A stretch of 38,389 nt of DNA from a virus. Below are positions 31,904 through 38,389 of this stretch, piece after piece. Location of the stretch: the IMG/VR virus record IMGVR_UViG_3300021961_008384, positions 1 to 38,389 of that record. One strand, 5' to 3'. The notes below the pieces were generated by a model, which had not been told where the DNA came from, ran no database searches, and saw nothing but the letters and a program-made list of their open reading frames with translations. Made by a program: the position numbers and the translations under genes. How positions within the stretch are numbered: the stretch's first letter is position 1; the number at the start of each line of letters is the position of its first letter.

Positions 31904-32058
31904 TGGATAATTTTGACGACGATTTCTTAAAAAACTTTGCTGAAGATCCAGAAAAGTATGAACAGCATCTAGAAGAGCTTATGGAAAGAATTAAAAACCA
32001 TATGCGAGAAACTGCTAACGAAAGCAGTAAAAGATTTTTAGATAAATTCAATCTATAA
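31903..32058 (+). CDS. Small acidic protein coupled to nrdB, 51 aa
   Basis: ATG 31903 overlaps the nrdB stop (TAATG). The protein MDNFDDDFLKNFAEDPEKYE continues as a helical, charged sequence ending DKFNL. It is in a different frame from a longer frame crossing nrdB, which I take as the shadow. No family known; the coupling suggests an accessory or regulatory peptide of the reductase, or an anti-host peptide. Confidence 0.6.
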   Translation: MDNFDDDFLKNFAEDPEKYEQHLEELMERIKNHMRETANESSKRFLDKFNL

Positions 32059-32059
32059 A

Positions 32060-32078
32060 TTGTAAATTTCTTTTACAA
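32060..32078. repeat. Short hairpin after the nrd operon
   Basis: TTGTAAA (32060-32066) pairs with TTTACAA (32072-32078) around a 5-nt loop. It is followed by an A-run rather than a T-run, so it may only be a weak terminator or mRNA 3' end structure. Confidence 0.45.
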
Positions 32079-32089
32079 AAATCAGTACT

Positions 32090-32097
32090 GATAAATA
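32090..32097 (+). promoter_or_regulatory. Candidate late promoter box (GATAAATA)
   Basis: One mismatch to TATAAATA, 6 nt before ATG 32104. Confidence 0.4.
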
Positions 32098-32103
32098 TTA
32101 ACA

Positions 32104-32895
32104 ATGTTTATATCTGACAATAATTTACAAGAACTTAAGAAAAAAGGTTATACTGTTATTAAAAATCTGTTGACTATTGAGAACGTCAATGACTGGAAAA
32201 CATTAATAAAAGAGATAGAAAAAGAAGTTATTCTAGAAACAGCAGGAATTAAAGATTCAAATCCTAATGAGTTTATTGAACCTAACGTGCTTCGAGAAGG
32301 TAACAAATTGTTCATGATTAAATGTAATGGAAAAATACAAACCAGGCCAGAAGGTATAGAACTAATAAAACATTTTGAAGATGAATTTCGAAAAATAAAT
32401 GATGATGTACGATTTATAAAAGATAGAATCATTACTCAAAAACAAGACTATCCTGCTTTCTTACCACATCAAGATAATCCTTCTAGTGTACACGAAGAAA
32501 TTACAAACGAATTCTACAGCGCCTATGTTAGTTTAACTGATACCACTGAACAGGGTGGGTGTCTTTGGGTAGAAGATATAGAACCAAAAAGAACAACTAG
32601 TTTAGAATACTGTCGAGATGGATGTGCATCAGGAAAGACTTGCAAATGTTTTCCTATGAAGATTACAGCTACAGACATTAAGACTTACAGAGGACACAAT
32701 ATGGTTCCAATTGAACTAAAAACTGGAGACTGTATTATGTTTGATGGTTGGTTATTACACGGTACTGCTACTAATACGAGTGATGTAGTAAGACAAACTT
32801 TAATATTTGGTTATGGTGCTATGAGGCAAGAAGATAAAGACACAACAAATGTTTACAAAAAGTACATGATCAAAAGAAAAACAGCACAAAAATAA
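32104..32895 (+). CDS. PhyH-type 2OG-Fe(II) dioxygenase (copy 1)
   Basis: A 263-aa protein with the facial triad: H122 and D124 in LPHQDNPSS, distal H219 in DGWLLHGTA, and R230 as 2OG anchor. The architecture matches phytanoyl-CoA dioxygenase-like enzymes. An unusual cysteine cluster lies between the two metal-ligand sites: YCRDGCASGKTCKC (C170, C174, C180, C182), which could bind zinc or a cluster. The second copy at 35127 shares long stretches of DNA and the same cysteine pattern (YCDDGCASGKSCAC). The substrate is unknown. It starts the second accessory module. Confidence 0.88.
   Translation: MFISDNNLQELKKKGYTVIKNLLTIENVNDWKTLIKEIEKEVILETAGIKDSNPNEFIEPNVLREGNKLFMIKCNGKIQTRPEGIELIKHFEDEFRKINDDVRFIKDRIITQKQDYPAFLPHQDNPSSVHEEITNEFYSAYVSLTDTTEQGGCLWVEDIEPKRTTSLEYCRDGCASGKTCKCFPMKITATDIKTYRGHNMVPIELKTGDCIMFDGWLLHGTATNTSDVVRQTLIFGYGAMRQEDKDTTNVYKKYMIKRKTAQK
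32499..32594 (+). repeat. 96-bp perfect direct repeat, copy 1
   Basis: Identical over 96 nt to 35516-35611 in the second PhyH gene, including silent positions. A further shared stretch of about 39 nt lies near 32690-32728 and its counterpart near 35708-35746. This is more identity than the protein constraint requires. Confidence 0.9.
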
Positions 32896-32896
32896 T

Positions 32897-32910
32897 CCAA
32901 TAAGTATTGG
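32897..32910. promoter_or_regulatory. Dyad CCAATA-AG-TATTGG before the tandem methyltransferase
   Basis: A perfect 6+6 inverted repeat with a 2-nt centre, ending 1 nt before ATG 32912. It overlaps where the ribosome would bind, so it could be an operator or a translation-blocking structure. Confidence 0.35.
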
Positions 32911-32911
32911 T

Positions 32912-34240
32912 ATGGATCCAACTATCGTCGCAGAATGGCTTAAACACGACAGTAGGCGTGTGAGACCTGCTGATTATAATGAGATATATCCACTAACAGT
33001 AGATCTAATTATTAAGAAGACACAATGTCTTCTACCTAGAAAAGTCATACAGAATCAACGTGTTCTTGATTTAGGAGCAGGAATACCTTATTTTGAAATT
33101 TGGTGTAATGAGAATAACGCTCACTACACTGGTGTGGAAATACAAAGAGACATAGCACATACAGCAATGACGTTGATAGATAGTAAAAATAACTTCTTTC
33201 ATGATTCAATAGAAAATTTTATTAATCATTGTAACTTTGATAATTTTGATGTAATTGTTCTATCCTCAACGTTACATCTTACTGAAAACTATCTTTCAGT
33301 ATTAGAAAAACTTTTATCCTCAAGAAAAACTATTATAATTGAAGAAACTATATTAGAATGGGGGAATGGGCCACAACTTACTGTTTGGCGAGATAAAAAT
33401 CAATTTACAAGTGATCCTGAAAAAAGTATCAAAGTTCAAAAATGGCATTCAACTATGGACTTCTTAGAATATTTTATGATCAAATATGGATATACTGTTG
33501 ATAAAAAAGCACACAAAGTTGCTGAGATGGTACTTCCTGAATGGTTTAAAAAATGGAAGTATTTTTTAATAGGAAGATACGATAACACGTCTGCAAAGCC
33601 AATTACAATGCAGGAGACAGAATGGAAGTTTAATGACGAAGTGGCACAGATTTTTGAAGATCATGCCATAAAACACATTCCTGATTATGAACATATAATC
33701 AAACAGTTACCCTCTATTCTACACAGATACAATATTACTACGGATAAAAAAATAATAGATTTTGGATGTGCAACAGGGAGTACATTAAGAACTCTGCGTT
33801 ATAATGGTTATAAAAATATATCAGGAGTTGACTCTAGTCAAACAATGTTAGATAAATGTCCTGACTCTATTGCTAAACTTATTTGTGACGACAAATTACC
33901 TGAAGAAAATTATGATGTAATAATCTCAAACTGGACTTTACATTTCAATGAAAATAAATGGAATCTACTTACAGATTTCAAAAAAAAAATAAATCAGTCA
34001 GGACTGATTATATTATCTGAAAAAACCAAAGAGGTCGACAGAAACATTTATCATAAATGGAAAGCATCTAATGGGTTGACTCAGCAAGAAATTGAAAACA
34101 AAGAAAAAAGTTTACAGGGTAAAATGTTTCTGCACACTAAAAAAGAATATGAAGAACAATTTAAAATACACAATTTTGAATATCAAACAATCAACGATAA
34201 GTTTGGATTTGTAACTTGGGTGCTTCATGTTAGAAAATAA
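32912..34240 (+). CDS. Fusion of two class I SAM methyltransferase domains
   Basis: A 442-aa protein. Domain 1 has motif I VLDLGAGIPYFEIWC (51-65) and acidic E77 (YTGVEI), and ends with the EETILEWGNG segment near 145-153. Domain 2 has motif I IIDFGCATGSTLRTL (281-295), D307 in ISGVDSSQ, and a post-motif with VIISNWTLHF. The two domains are distinct, so this is a fusion, not an internal repeat. Such proteins usually methylate small molecules, lipids or sugars. It ends 14 nt inside the next gene (start 34227), which suggests coupling. Confidence 0.85.
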   Translation: MDPTIVAEWLKHDSRRVRPADYNEIYPLTVDLIIKKTQCLLPRKVIQNQRVLDLGAGIPYFEIWCNENNAHYTGVEIQRDIAHTAMTLIDSKNNFFHDSIENFINHCNFDNFDVIVLSSTLHLTENYLSVLEKLLSSRKTIIIEETILEWGNGPQLTVWRDKNQFTSDPEKSIKVQKWHSTMDFLEYFMIKYGYTVDKKAHKVAEMVLPEWFKKWKYFLIGRYDNTSAKPITMQETEWKFNDEVAQIFEDHAIKHIPDYEHIIKQLPSILHRYNITTDKKIIDFGCATGSTLRTLRYNGYKNISGVDSSQTMLDKCPDSIAKLICDDKLPEENYDVIISNWTLHFNENKWNLLTDFKKKINQSGLIILSEKTKEVDRNIYHKWKASNGLTQQEIENKEKSLQGKMFLHTKKEYEEQFKIHNFEYQTINDKFGFVTWVLHVRK

Positions 34241-35117
34241 ATTAAAAATAGGTGTACAACCAATGTGGGGAGTGGGCTGTCTAGAATGGTTACGGTCTCT
34301 ATCTAAGAGCGGTATAGTGCCAGGTACAGTGTTTACAGATAACCCAGATCACAATCACTACCTTACGGAAGAAGAATGGGATGATTTTTTTTCAGATACT
34401 CGAGATATAATTATTGCAACTAATAATGTTAATTTTAGAAATATTAAATTTCACGGGTTTCTTCTTCAGTACAAACCAAAATATGTAGAAATATACAACA
34501 ACGGAGATCCAGCACATTTAGGAATAGGCTATCATGACAAAGACAAGTTTCTTTTTGATGTACTGTTTCCTAAAATAAAGTGCAAAGTCTACGTTAAGAG
34601 TATTAATACTAAAGCAGGCAATACAGTTAATCTTGATGGATATATTTTGGATAAAGTGCAAGGAATAAATGTAAAAAACAACAATGCCGCAGGATCTACA
34701 TCAGATCAAACATTAGAAGAATCTATCGTATGGGCTAAAAAGAATTTTAATTTACCTGTGTTAGCAAGTGGAGGTATTACAAATAAGAACGATATAGATA
34801 ACGCATTTAGATACGGAGCCGATGCTGTTTTAATAGGCACGTTGTTTGCTGTTGCAAAAGAATCTAATCTGTCCAAAGAAAGCAAACAGATGCTCATATC
34901 AAAAAATAGTAGTGATTTGAAACGAGAACAAATCAACAATAGTAATTTACTGTCTATAGGTACTAGATTAGAAAACGATGATAAGAATTTAAGTAAAAAT
35001 CTTATGCATACTGTTAAAGAAGGCAAAAACGGAATATTGTATGCTGGCAAGGCAATAGATAATATACACGCAGAGAATGATATTAAAACTATTGTATCAG
35101 AACTATTGCAACAATAA
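34227..35117 (+). CDS. Nitronate monooxygenase-like FMN TIM-barrel protein
   Basis: A 296-aa protein overlapping the methyltransferase gene by 14 nt. The best part is the C-terminal half: PVLASGGITNKNDIDNAFRY, then GADAVLIGTLFAVAKES, the FMN-phosphate-binding motif and GTxF of nitronate monooxygenases (2-nitropropane dioxygenases). The earlier strands are more diverged, though YILDKVQGINVKNNNAAGST shows a candidate substrate loop; the N terminus MLENKLKIGVQPMWG is family-like. It could also belong to an IMPDH-related group. A flavoenzyme between two PhyH enzymes suggests oxidative chemistry on one substrate. Confidence 0.72.
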   Translation: MLENKLKIGVQPMWGVGCLEWLRSLSKSGIVPGTVFTDNPDHNHYLTEEEWDDFFSDTRDIIIATNNVNFRNIKFHGFLLQYKPKYVEIYNNGDPAHLGIGYHDKDKFLFDVLFPKIKCKVYVKSINTKAGNTVNLDGYILDKVQGINVKNNNAAGSTSDQTLEESIVWAKKNFNLPVLASGGITNKNDIDNAFRYGADAVLIGTLFAVAKESNLSKESKQMLISKNSSDLKREQINNSNLLSIGTRLENDDKNLSKNLMHTVKEGKNGILYAGKAIDNIHAENDIKTIVSELLQQ

Positions 35118-35120
35118 ATA
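35113..35120 (+). promoter_or_regulatory. Candidate late promoter box (AATAAATA)
   Basis: One mismatch to TATAAATA, 6 nt before ATG 35127, inside the end of the preceding gene. Confidence 0.4.
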
Positions 35121-35126
35121 TTTCAA

Positions 35127-35933
35127 ATGGAACAAAAAAATTTACTAGAATTACAAAACAAAGGATACACAGTCATTAAAAATATGTTCGATCACGAACA
35201 GATAAAAAAATGGAAAAGCACTGTATCAGCAATAGAAAAAGAAGTTATATTAGAATGGGCAGGTGTAAAAAATAAAAAGATTGATGATGCTTATTCAAGC
35301 ATAGTTTATAAAGATGCCAACGGTCCTTATATGCTACGTTGTACTGGAAAATTACAAACCAGACCAGAAGGTGTAGAACTAATAAAACATTTTGAAGACG
35401 AATTTCGAAAAATAAATGACGATGTACGATTTATAAAAGATAGAGTTATAAATCAAAAAAAAGATTACCAAGGACTGTTACCACATCAAGATAATCCTTC
35501 TAGCTTTCATCATACAATTACAAACGAATTCTACAGCGCCTATGTTAGTTTAACTGATACCACTGAACAGGGTGGGTGTCTTTGGGTAGAAGATATAGAA
35601 CCAAAAAGAACTGAAAGTTTAAAATATTGCGACGACGGGTGTGCATCAGGAAAAAGTTGTGCGTGTCTACAAATGAAAATAACTCCTACTGATATTAAGA
35701 TTTATAAAGGACACAATATGGTTCCAATTGAACTAAAAACTGGAGATTGTTTAATGTTTGATGGGTGGTTATTGCACGGTACTGCCGCTAATATGACAGA
35801 TAATATCAGACAAACACTAATTTTTGGTTATGGGGTTTTACCAAAACATCTGCAAAACAATAAAAATATTCTTAAAGATTGTCGTATACCTCAATCAAAC
35901 GATGCTATAACCTTGGGTGATACACTAAAATAA
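35127..35933 (+). CDS. PhyH-type 2OG-Fe(II) dioxygenase (copy 2)
   Basis: A 268-aa paralogue of the gene at 32104. H120 and D122 are in LPHQDNPSS and the distal histidine is in DGWLLHGTA; the cysteine cluster is also kept. Near-identical segments (96 nt perfect) alternate with strongly diverged ones: residues 45-75 and the C terminus (LPKHLQNNKNILKDC onward) differ completely. That mosaic pattern fits duplication with later gene conversion. The pair surrounds the methyltransferase and flavoenzyme genes. Confidence 0.88.
   Translation: MEQKNLLELQNKGYTVIKNMFDHEQIKKWKSTVSAIEKEVILEWAGVKNKKIDDAYSSIVYKDANGPYMLRCTGKLQTRPEGVELIKHFEDEFRKINDDVRFIKDRVINQKKDYQGLLPHQDNPSSFHHTITNEFYSAYVSLTDTTEQGGCLWVEDIEPKRTESLKYCDDGCASGKSCACLQMKITPTDIKIYKGHNMVPIELKTGDCLMFDGWLLHGTAANMTDNIRQTLIFGYGVLPKHLQNNKNILKDCRIPQSNDAITLGDTLK
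35516..35611 (+). repeat. 96-bp perfect direct repeat, copy 2
   Basis: The match of 32499-32594. Recombination between the two copies would delete the methyltransferase and flavoenzyme genes and leave one hybrid PhyH gene. Confidence 0.9.
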
Positions 35934-35936
35934 ATA
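35929..35936 (+). promoter_or_regulatory. Candidate late promoter box (AATAAATA then C)
   Basis: One mismatch to TATAAATA, followed by C as in T4, 5 nt before ATG 35942 of the PAAR gene. Confidence 0.45.
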
Positions 35937-35941
35937 CGTTT

Positions 35942-36364
35942 ATGCCGAGTATGCCAATAGCCCGTAAGGGTGATAAAGAAGCAACACACTGTTCAACACC
36001 TAGAAGAAAAGGTGCATTCAGAACTGTATTTGCTAACGCAATACCTGTAAGTGGTAATGGACACAAAAATACTACCCACTTAAAACCTTGTGGGAAATCC
36101 TGTTGTGGACATTCTGTACCATTGATAGCATCTCAAGGAACTGTGTTTGCTGAAGGTCGTGCTGTGGGCAAAGTCGGAGATGCTACTTGCACAAGCGTGG
36201 TACAAGGTTCTCCAAATGTATTTGTTGGTGGTCCAGTAGGTGGTGGCAAACGCGGAGGCTTTGGATCATTCCTATCAACTGCATTACAAGTAGTGTCATT
36301 TATAGGACCTGCATTACCTGCAGGTGGTGGAGGAGATCTAACATCCACAGAAGGATCATTCTAA
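35942..36364 (+). CDS. PAAR-domain spike-tip protein (T4 gp5.4-like)
   Basis: A 140-aa protein. Residues about 5-95 are a PAAR domain: PIARKGDKEATHC near the start, then GHSVPLIASQGTVFAEGRAV, GKVGDATC, and SVVQGSPNVFVGG. The histidines and cysteine needed to hold the metal at the tip are visible. The remaining tail is Gly-rich with a short hydrophobic stretch (SFIGPALPAGGGGD). This caps the central spike (gp5) of the baseplate and helps pierce the outer membrane. Its stop overlaps the next gene's start (TAATG). Confidence 0.9.
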   Translation: MPSMPIARKGDKEATHCSTPRRKGAFRTVFANAIPVSGNGHKNTTHLKPCGKSCCGHSVPLIASQGTVFAEGRAVGKVGDATCTSVVQGSPNVFVGGPVGGGKRGGFGSFLSTALQVVSFIGPALPAGGGGDLTSTEGSF

Positions 36365-37575
36365 TGCCAGTATATCAAGGACTTCTGAGTCTATCACAGC
36401 AGTCACCTAACTTCTCTGATAATGCTATTTCATCATTGTTAAATCAATGCAACATAGGCTTTGCGGCAAAAACAAAACTACTAATTGAAAAATATTCTGG
36501 TGATGATGTTCTTACAAACAGCAATAAAAGTGATATTGTAAATTCACTAGATAGACATTCTTATCTCAATATTGGTCGATATCTAATAGATTTGCCTAAT
36601 CATACAGCCAAACTGCTCACAGGAGAATTAGGACAGATAGTTCAAGATGATGTTCAATCAACATTTATTGATCATTTAGAAACTGTAATGGGATTTATAA
36701 ACACTCTACCTAGTTTATATGGAACTGATGCAGATTCTATTAGTAGAGGAATAAATGGACACTTTGGAACTTTAGCTGGAGCGATTGATTCTAATTTACA
36801 ACAGGTTGCTAATGATATTACTTTCATAAATTCAAAATCTTTGTCACAAGATAATGACTTTCAAACTGCACTTCAAAATCTAATTGATTACATAGACACA
36901 TTGGTTGATAGTACGGCATTTAACTCTATTACATTTCAAAATTTATTAACATCAATTGATACCGCCGCAGACAGTTTCAATTCTACATTATCGTCTAGCA
37001 TATATGCTGAACGTAGAACAAGACTTATTTCAAACAGATCTGCAATATTAGATCAAATTGCATTAGAGGTTTCTAATCTTGGTAGTATAATTACTTACGA
37101 AAACTCAATTACAAATACGTTATCATATTCTACATTAGCGTCACAGGAAAGTTCTAGAAATCTTCTATTAAGAGTCAGTCAAAACCCATCCTGGAAAGAC
37201 TATTTTGAAAAATATACAACTCGTGCTTCTTATGATAATCCTCTGTATAATAACACGCAGACAGACAGCAGTATTGAAGGTATATTGGATATGGTATTAA
37301 GAATAAGAGGATTGCCAGATGTAACAGACTACGTAGATTTAGATTCTGTAGCCCGTAAAGCTCTACGTGATACTCGACTACAAAGCAAACTAGGCAATTC
37401 AAGAAAAACTACAGAACAAATCATAAAAGAAGCCTGTGAATTACTATCTATCTCTGTAGATTATAAAGATGTGTATGCTCAATCAAAGAGTTTATTATCT
37501 AATATGAATGAGAATGACAGAGAGATTATAAAACGAGAATTAGATTTACACAACGAAGTGAATACTTTATCCTAG
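36364..37575 (+). CDS. Large conserved phage protein after PAAR, probable baseplate/virion component
   Basis: A longer frame begins upstream in the PAAR gene, but ATG 36364 overlapping its stop (TAATG) is the likely start, giving 403 aa. The sequence (MPVYQGLLSLSQQSPNFSDN onward) is helical and Ser/Asn/Asp-rich, with several long coiled stretches (FINTLPSLYG, LQNLIDYIDTLVDSTAF) and no catalytic motif. Coupling with the spike-tip gene suggests a tail or baseplate protein. Its stop overlaps that of the convergent gene in a shared CTAG. Confidence 0.75.
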   Translation: MPVYQGLLSLSQQSPNFSDNAISSLLNQCNIGFAAKTKLLIEKYSGDDVLTNSNKSDIVNSLDRHSYLNIGRYLIDLPNHTAKLLTGELGQIVQDDVQSTFIDHLETVMGFINTLPSLYGTDADSISRGINGHFGTLAGAIDSNLQQVANDITFINSKSLSQDNDFQTALQNLIDYIDTLVDSTAFNSITFQNLLTSIDTAADSFNSTLSSSIYAERRTRLISNRSAILDQIALEVSNLGSIITYENSITNTLSYSTLASQESSRNLLLRVSQNPSWKDYFEKYTTRASYDNPLYNNTQTDSSIEGILDMVLRIRGLPDVTDYVDLDSVARKALRDTRLQSKLGNSRKTTEQIIKEACELLSISVDYKDVYAQSKSLLSNMNENDREIIKRELDLHNEVNTLS

Positions 37576-37781
37576 CGTTTTTTCATTCTACCGTTAGGTA
37601 GAACAACAGTGTTTTCAATAAGATTCCCTGCTTTGTTAGTGTATCTAACGTGAAACTCTACTTTCTCACGTCCACTGTGTGCGGAACGACAGGCCTTCTT
37701 GAAACTGTTTGCTTCAATGGTCTGTATCTCAGTGTCACCTTCTTTTAGGAATTCGTATGTGTGTTTATATTTTGTAGCCAT
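37572..37781 (-). CDS. Small basic hypothetical protein, 69 aa
   Basis: From ATG 37781 (MATKYKHTYEFLKEGDTEIQ); a longer in-frame start would overlap the promoter and is rejected. It looks like a compact beta-rich fold with two helices (NSFKKACRSAHSGREKVEFH) and a basic end (GRMKKR). No family known. A sigma70-like promoter ends 6 nt before the ATG. Convergent with the 403-aa gene. Confidence 0.68.
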   Translation of the reverse strand: MATKYKHTYEFLKEGDTEIQTIEANSFKKACRSAHSGREKVEFHVRYTNKAGNLIENTVVLPNGRMKKR

Positions 37782-37787
37782 AAGAGT

Positions 37788-37815
37788 ATAATAACACAAT
37801 TAAATTTAAAGTCAA
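37788..37815 (-). promoter_or_regulatory. Sigma70-like promoter, possible leaderless start
   Basis: Minus strand: TTGACT (37810-37815), a 16-nt spacer, TATTAT (37788-37793), 6 nt to ATG 37781; GTGT precedes the -10. No Shine-Dalgarno site. Confidence 0.5.
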
Positions 37816-37818
37816 CTG

Positions 37819-38016
37819 TTATCCTCTCGGTATTGCTCTAAAAGGTAAAGGCTCGCCTCGTGCATCTAGGATCAATTCTCCATTGATTGCACCTGACATA
37901 TATTTGCTTTTACCAACTGCTCTGCCGTCATAGAGACAAGGTTTAAACTCTTGTCCTTGATAGAGGTGTTTTCTTTGCTCTTGTCTAGCACCTGGATTGT
38001 TTTTTGATACTGCCAT
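37819..38016 (-). CDS. Small basic hypothetical protein, 65 aa
   Basis: From ATG 38016 (MAVSKNNPGARQEQRKHLYQ); ATG 38022 would add two residues and has a TATGAT box 6 nt upstream. The protein is basic, Gly-rich and short, with one cysteine (FKPCLYDGRAVGKSKYMSGA). No family known. It is divergent from the 38174 gene, and the repeat cluster at 38041-38090 lies between them. Confidence 0.6.
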   Translation of the reverse strand: MAVSKNNPGARQEQRKHLYQGQEFKPCLYDGRAVGKSKYMSGAINGELILDARGEPLPFRAIPRG

Positions 38017-38040
38017 AATCATTTAGTTATCATATGATTA

Positions 38041-38090
38041 AAGATTTACAAGATTTACAAAACGTAAATTTTGTAGTGTAAAAGATTTAC
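38041..38090. promoter_or_regulatory. Operator-like repeat cluster (AAGATTTAC x3 plus inverted repeat)
   Basis: AAGATTTAC occurs at 38041-38049, 38050-38058 and 38082-38090. Between them, ACAAAA (38057-38062) and TTTTGT (38069-38074) form an inverted repeat around CGTAAA. The cluster lies in the divergent intergenic region, a natural place for a regulator. Confidence 0.6.
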
Positions 38091-38173
38091 GCCGTTTACA
38101 TTTTACGACGCGGTTTTTGAAGAAAATTACAATAAGTAAATTTAGTAAAGAAAATCTTAACAAGGAGAAGACA

Positions 38174-38374
38174 ATGACAAGACGAGAAAAACACAACATC
38201 GAGAGCAACTGTGTTTCGTTTGACGACGATTGTTACACAGAAACCAGTGATTATCATACTAATATAGCGGCCATGGACCGTAAGGAATTAGACGCAATTC
38301 AATCTGTAGTCAAAACTGGCGAAGCCTTTATTAGAGATATCACAGCAAAAATCAAACAAGCACTAGGAGCATAA
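38174..38374 (+). CDS. Small hypothetical protein, 66 aa
   Basis: ATG 38174 with a strong AAGGAG site 7-12 nt upstream; the frame extends further upstream but without a ribosome site. The protein MTRREKHNIESNCVSFDDDC continues acidic and helical, ending IRDITAKIKQALGA. No family known. It is followed after 3 nt by another start codon, so an operon continues beyond the window. Confidence 0.7.
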   Translation: MTRREKHNIESNCVSFDDDCYTETSDYHTNIAAMDRKELDAIQSVVKTGEAFIRDITAKIKQALGA

Positions 38375-38377
38375 GAA

Positions 38378-38389
38378 ATGAAAGATAGA
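38378..38389 (+). CDS. Start of a gene cut by the window edge
   Basis: ATG 38378 reads MKDR before the window ends. An AGGAG site lies 8-12 nt upstream, inside the end of the previous gene. Product cannot be told. Confidence 0.45.

Noticed and set aside
36187-36363. Upstream extension of the large gene after PAAR
   Set aside because: Trp/Arg/Cys-rich translation overlapping the PAAR gene; ATG 36364 in a TAATG overlap is the natural start.
1-38389. tRNA genes or lysogeny functions
   Set aside because: Reading the intergenic stretches gave no cloverleaf-like sequence, and no integrase, excisionase or repressor was recognised; a tRNAscan run would settle the tRNA question.

Overview
The window is a piece of a low-GC, T4-like marine myovirus genome, most likely a phage of an AT-rich alphaproteobacterium such as SAR11/Pelagibacter. 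The basis is a class Ia ribonucleotide reductase pair (nrdA, nrdB), a PAAR spike-tip protein, a tail fibre with an Mtd-like N terminus and a pectate-lyase-like domain, a PD-(D/E)XK exonuclease, a twitch-type radical SAM protein, and several structural genes of the kind found in T4-like cyanophages and pelagiphages. A DUF1178 gene, usual in alphaproteobacteria, supports the host guess. No integrase, repressor, tRNA or CRISPR array was seen.

Layout. (1) 1-1137: four small leftward genes with strong Shine-Dalgarno sites and two near-identical sigma70-like promoters, an early-gene style block. (2) 1315-2591: small genes, including two divergent, very basic proteins that both start MKITEII; between them lie 13-bp tandem repeats and a large hairpin. 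(3) 2640-14955: an accessory island of strand-alternating genes with touching or overlapping ends. It holds four of the five glycosyltransferase-like paralogues, a radical SAM protein, two amidinotransferases, a PRMT-like methyltransferase, an amidohydrolase, an SGNH-type protein, a 2OG oxygenase, a nucleotide-sugar dehydrogenase and a sulfotransferase-like protein. (4) 14969-24186: mostly structural or conserved phage proteins, with a DUF1178 gene, a protein with ligase/nucleotidyltransferase motifs and the fifth glycosyltransferase-like gene mixed in. (5) 24207-31903: glutathione-peroxidase-like protein, radical SAM protein, exonuclease, tail fibre, nrdA and nrdB. (6) 32104-35933: a second accessory module with two PhyH-type oxygenases that are recent duplicates, flanking a tandem methyltransferase and a nitronate-monooxygenase-like protein. 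(7) 35942-38389: PAAR protein, a large probable virion protein, and small genes with an operator-like repeat cluster.

How it may fit together. The two accessory modules hold about 20 enzymes of the type used for glycan or small-molecule tailoring (guanidination, oxidation to uronate, sulfation, methylation, hydroxylation, radical chemistry, glycosyl transfer). The tightest unit is the three-gene overlapping operon 12160-14955. I infer a phage-encoded pathway that builds or modifies a decorated sugar or peptide, on the virion or on the host surface; the product cannot be told from sequence. Start signals fall into two classes: strong Shine-Dalgarno starts, and starts that lack one and have a -10-like box only 6-8 nt upstream of ATG, which suggests leaderless mRNAs. 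T4-like ATAAATA boxes precede several structural and accessory genes.
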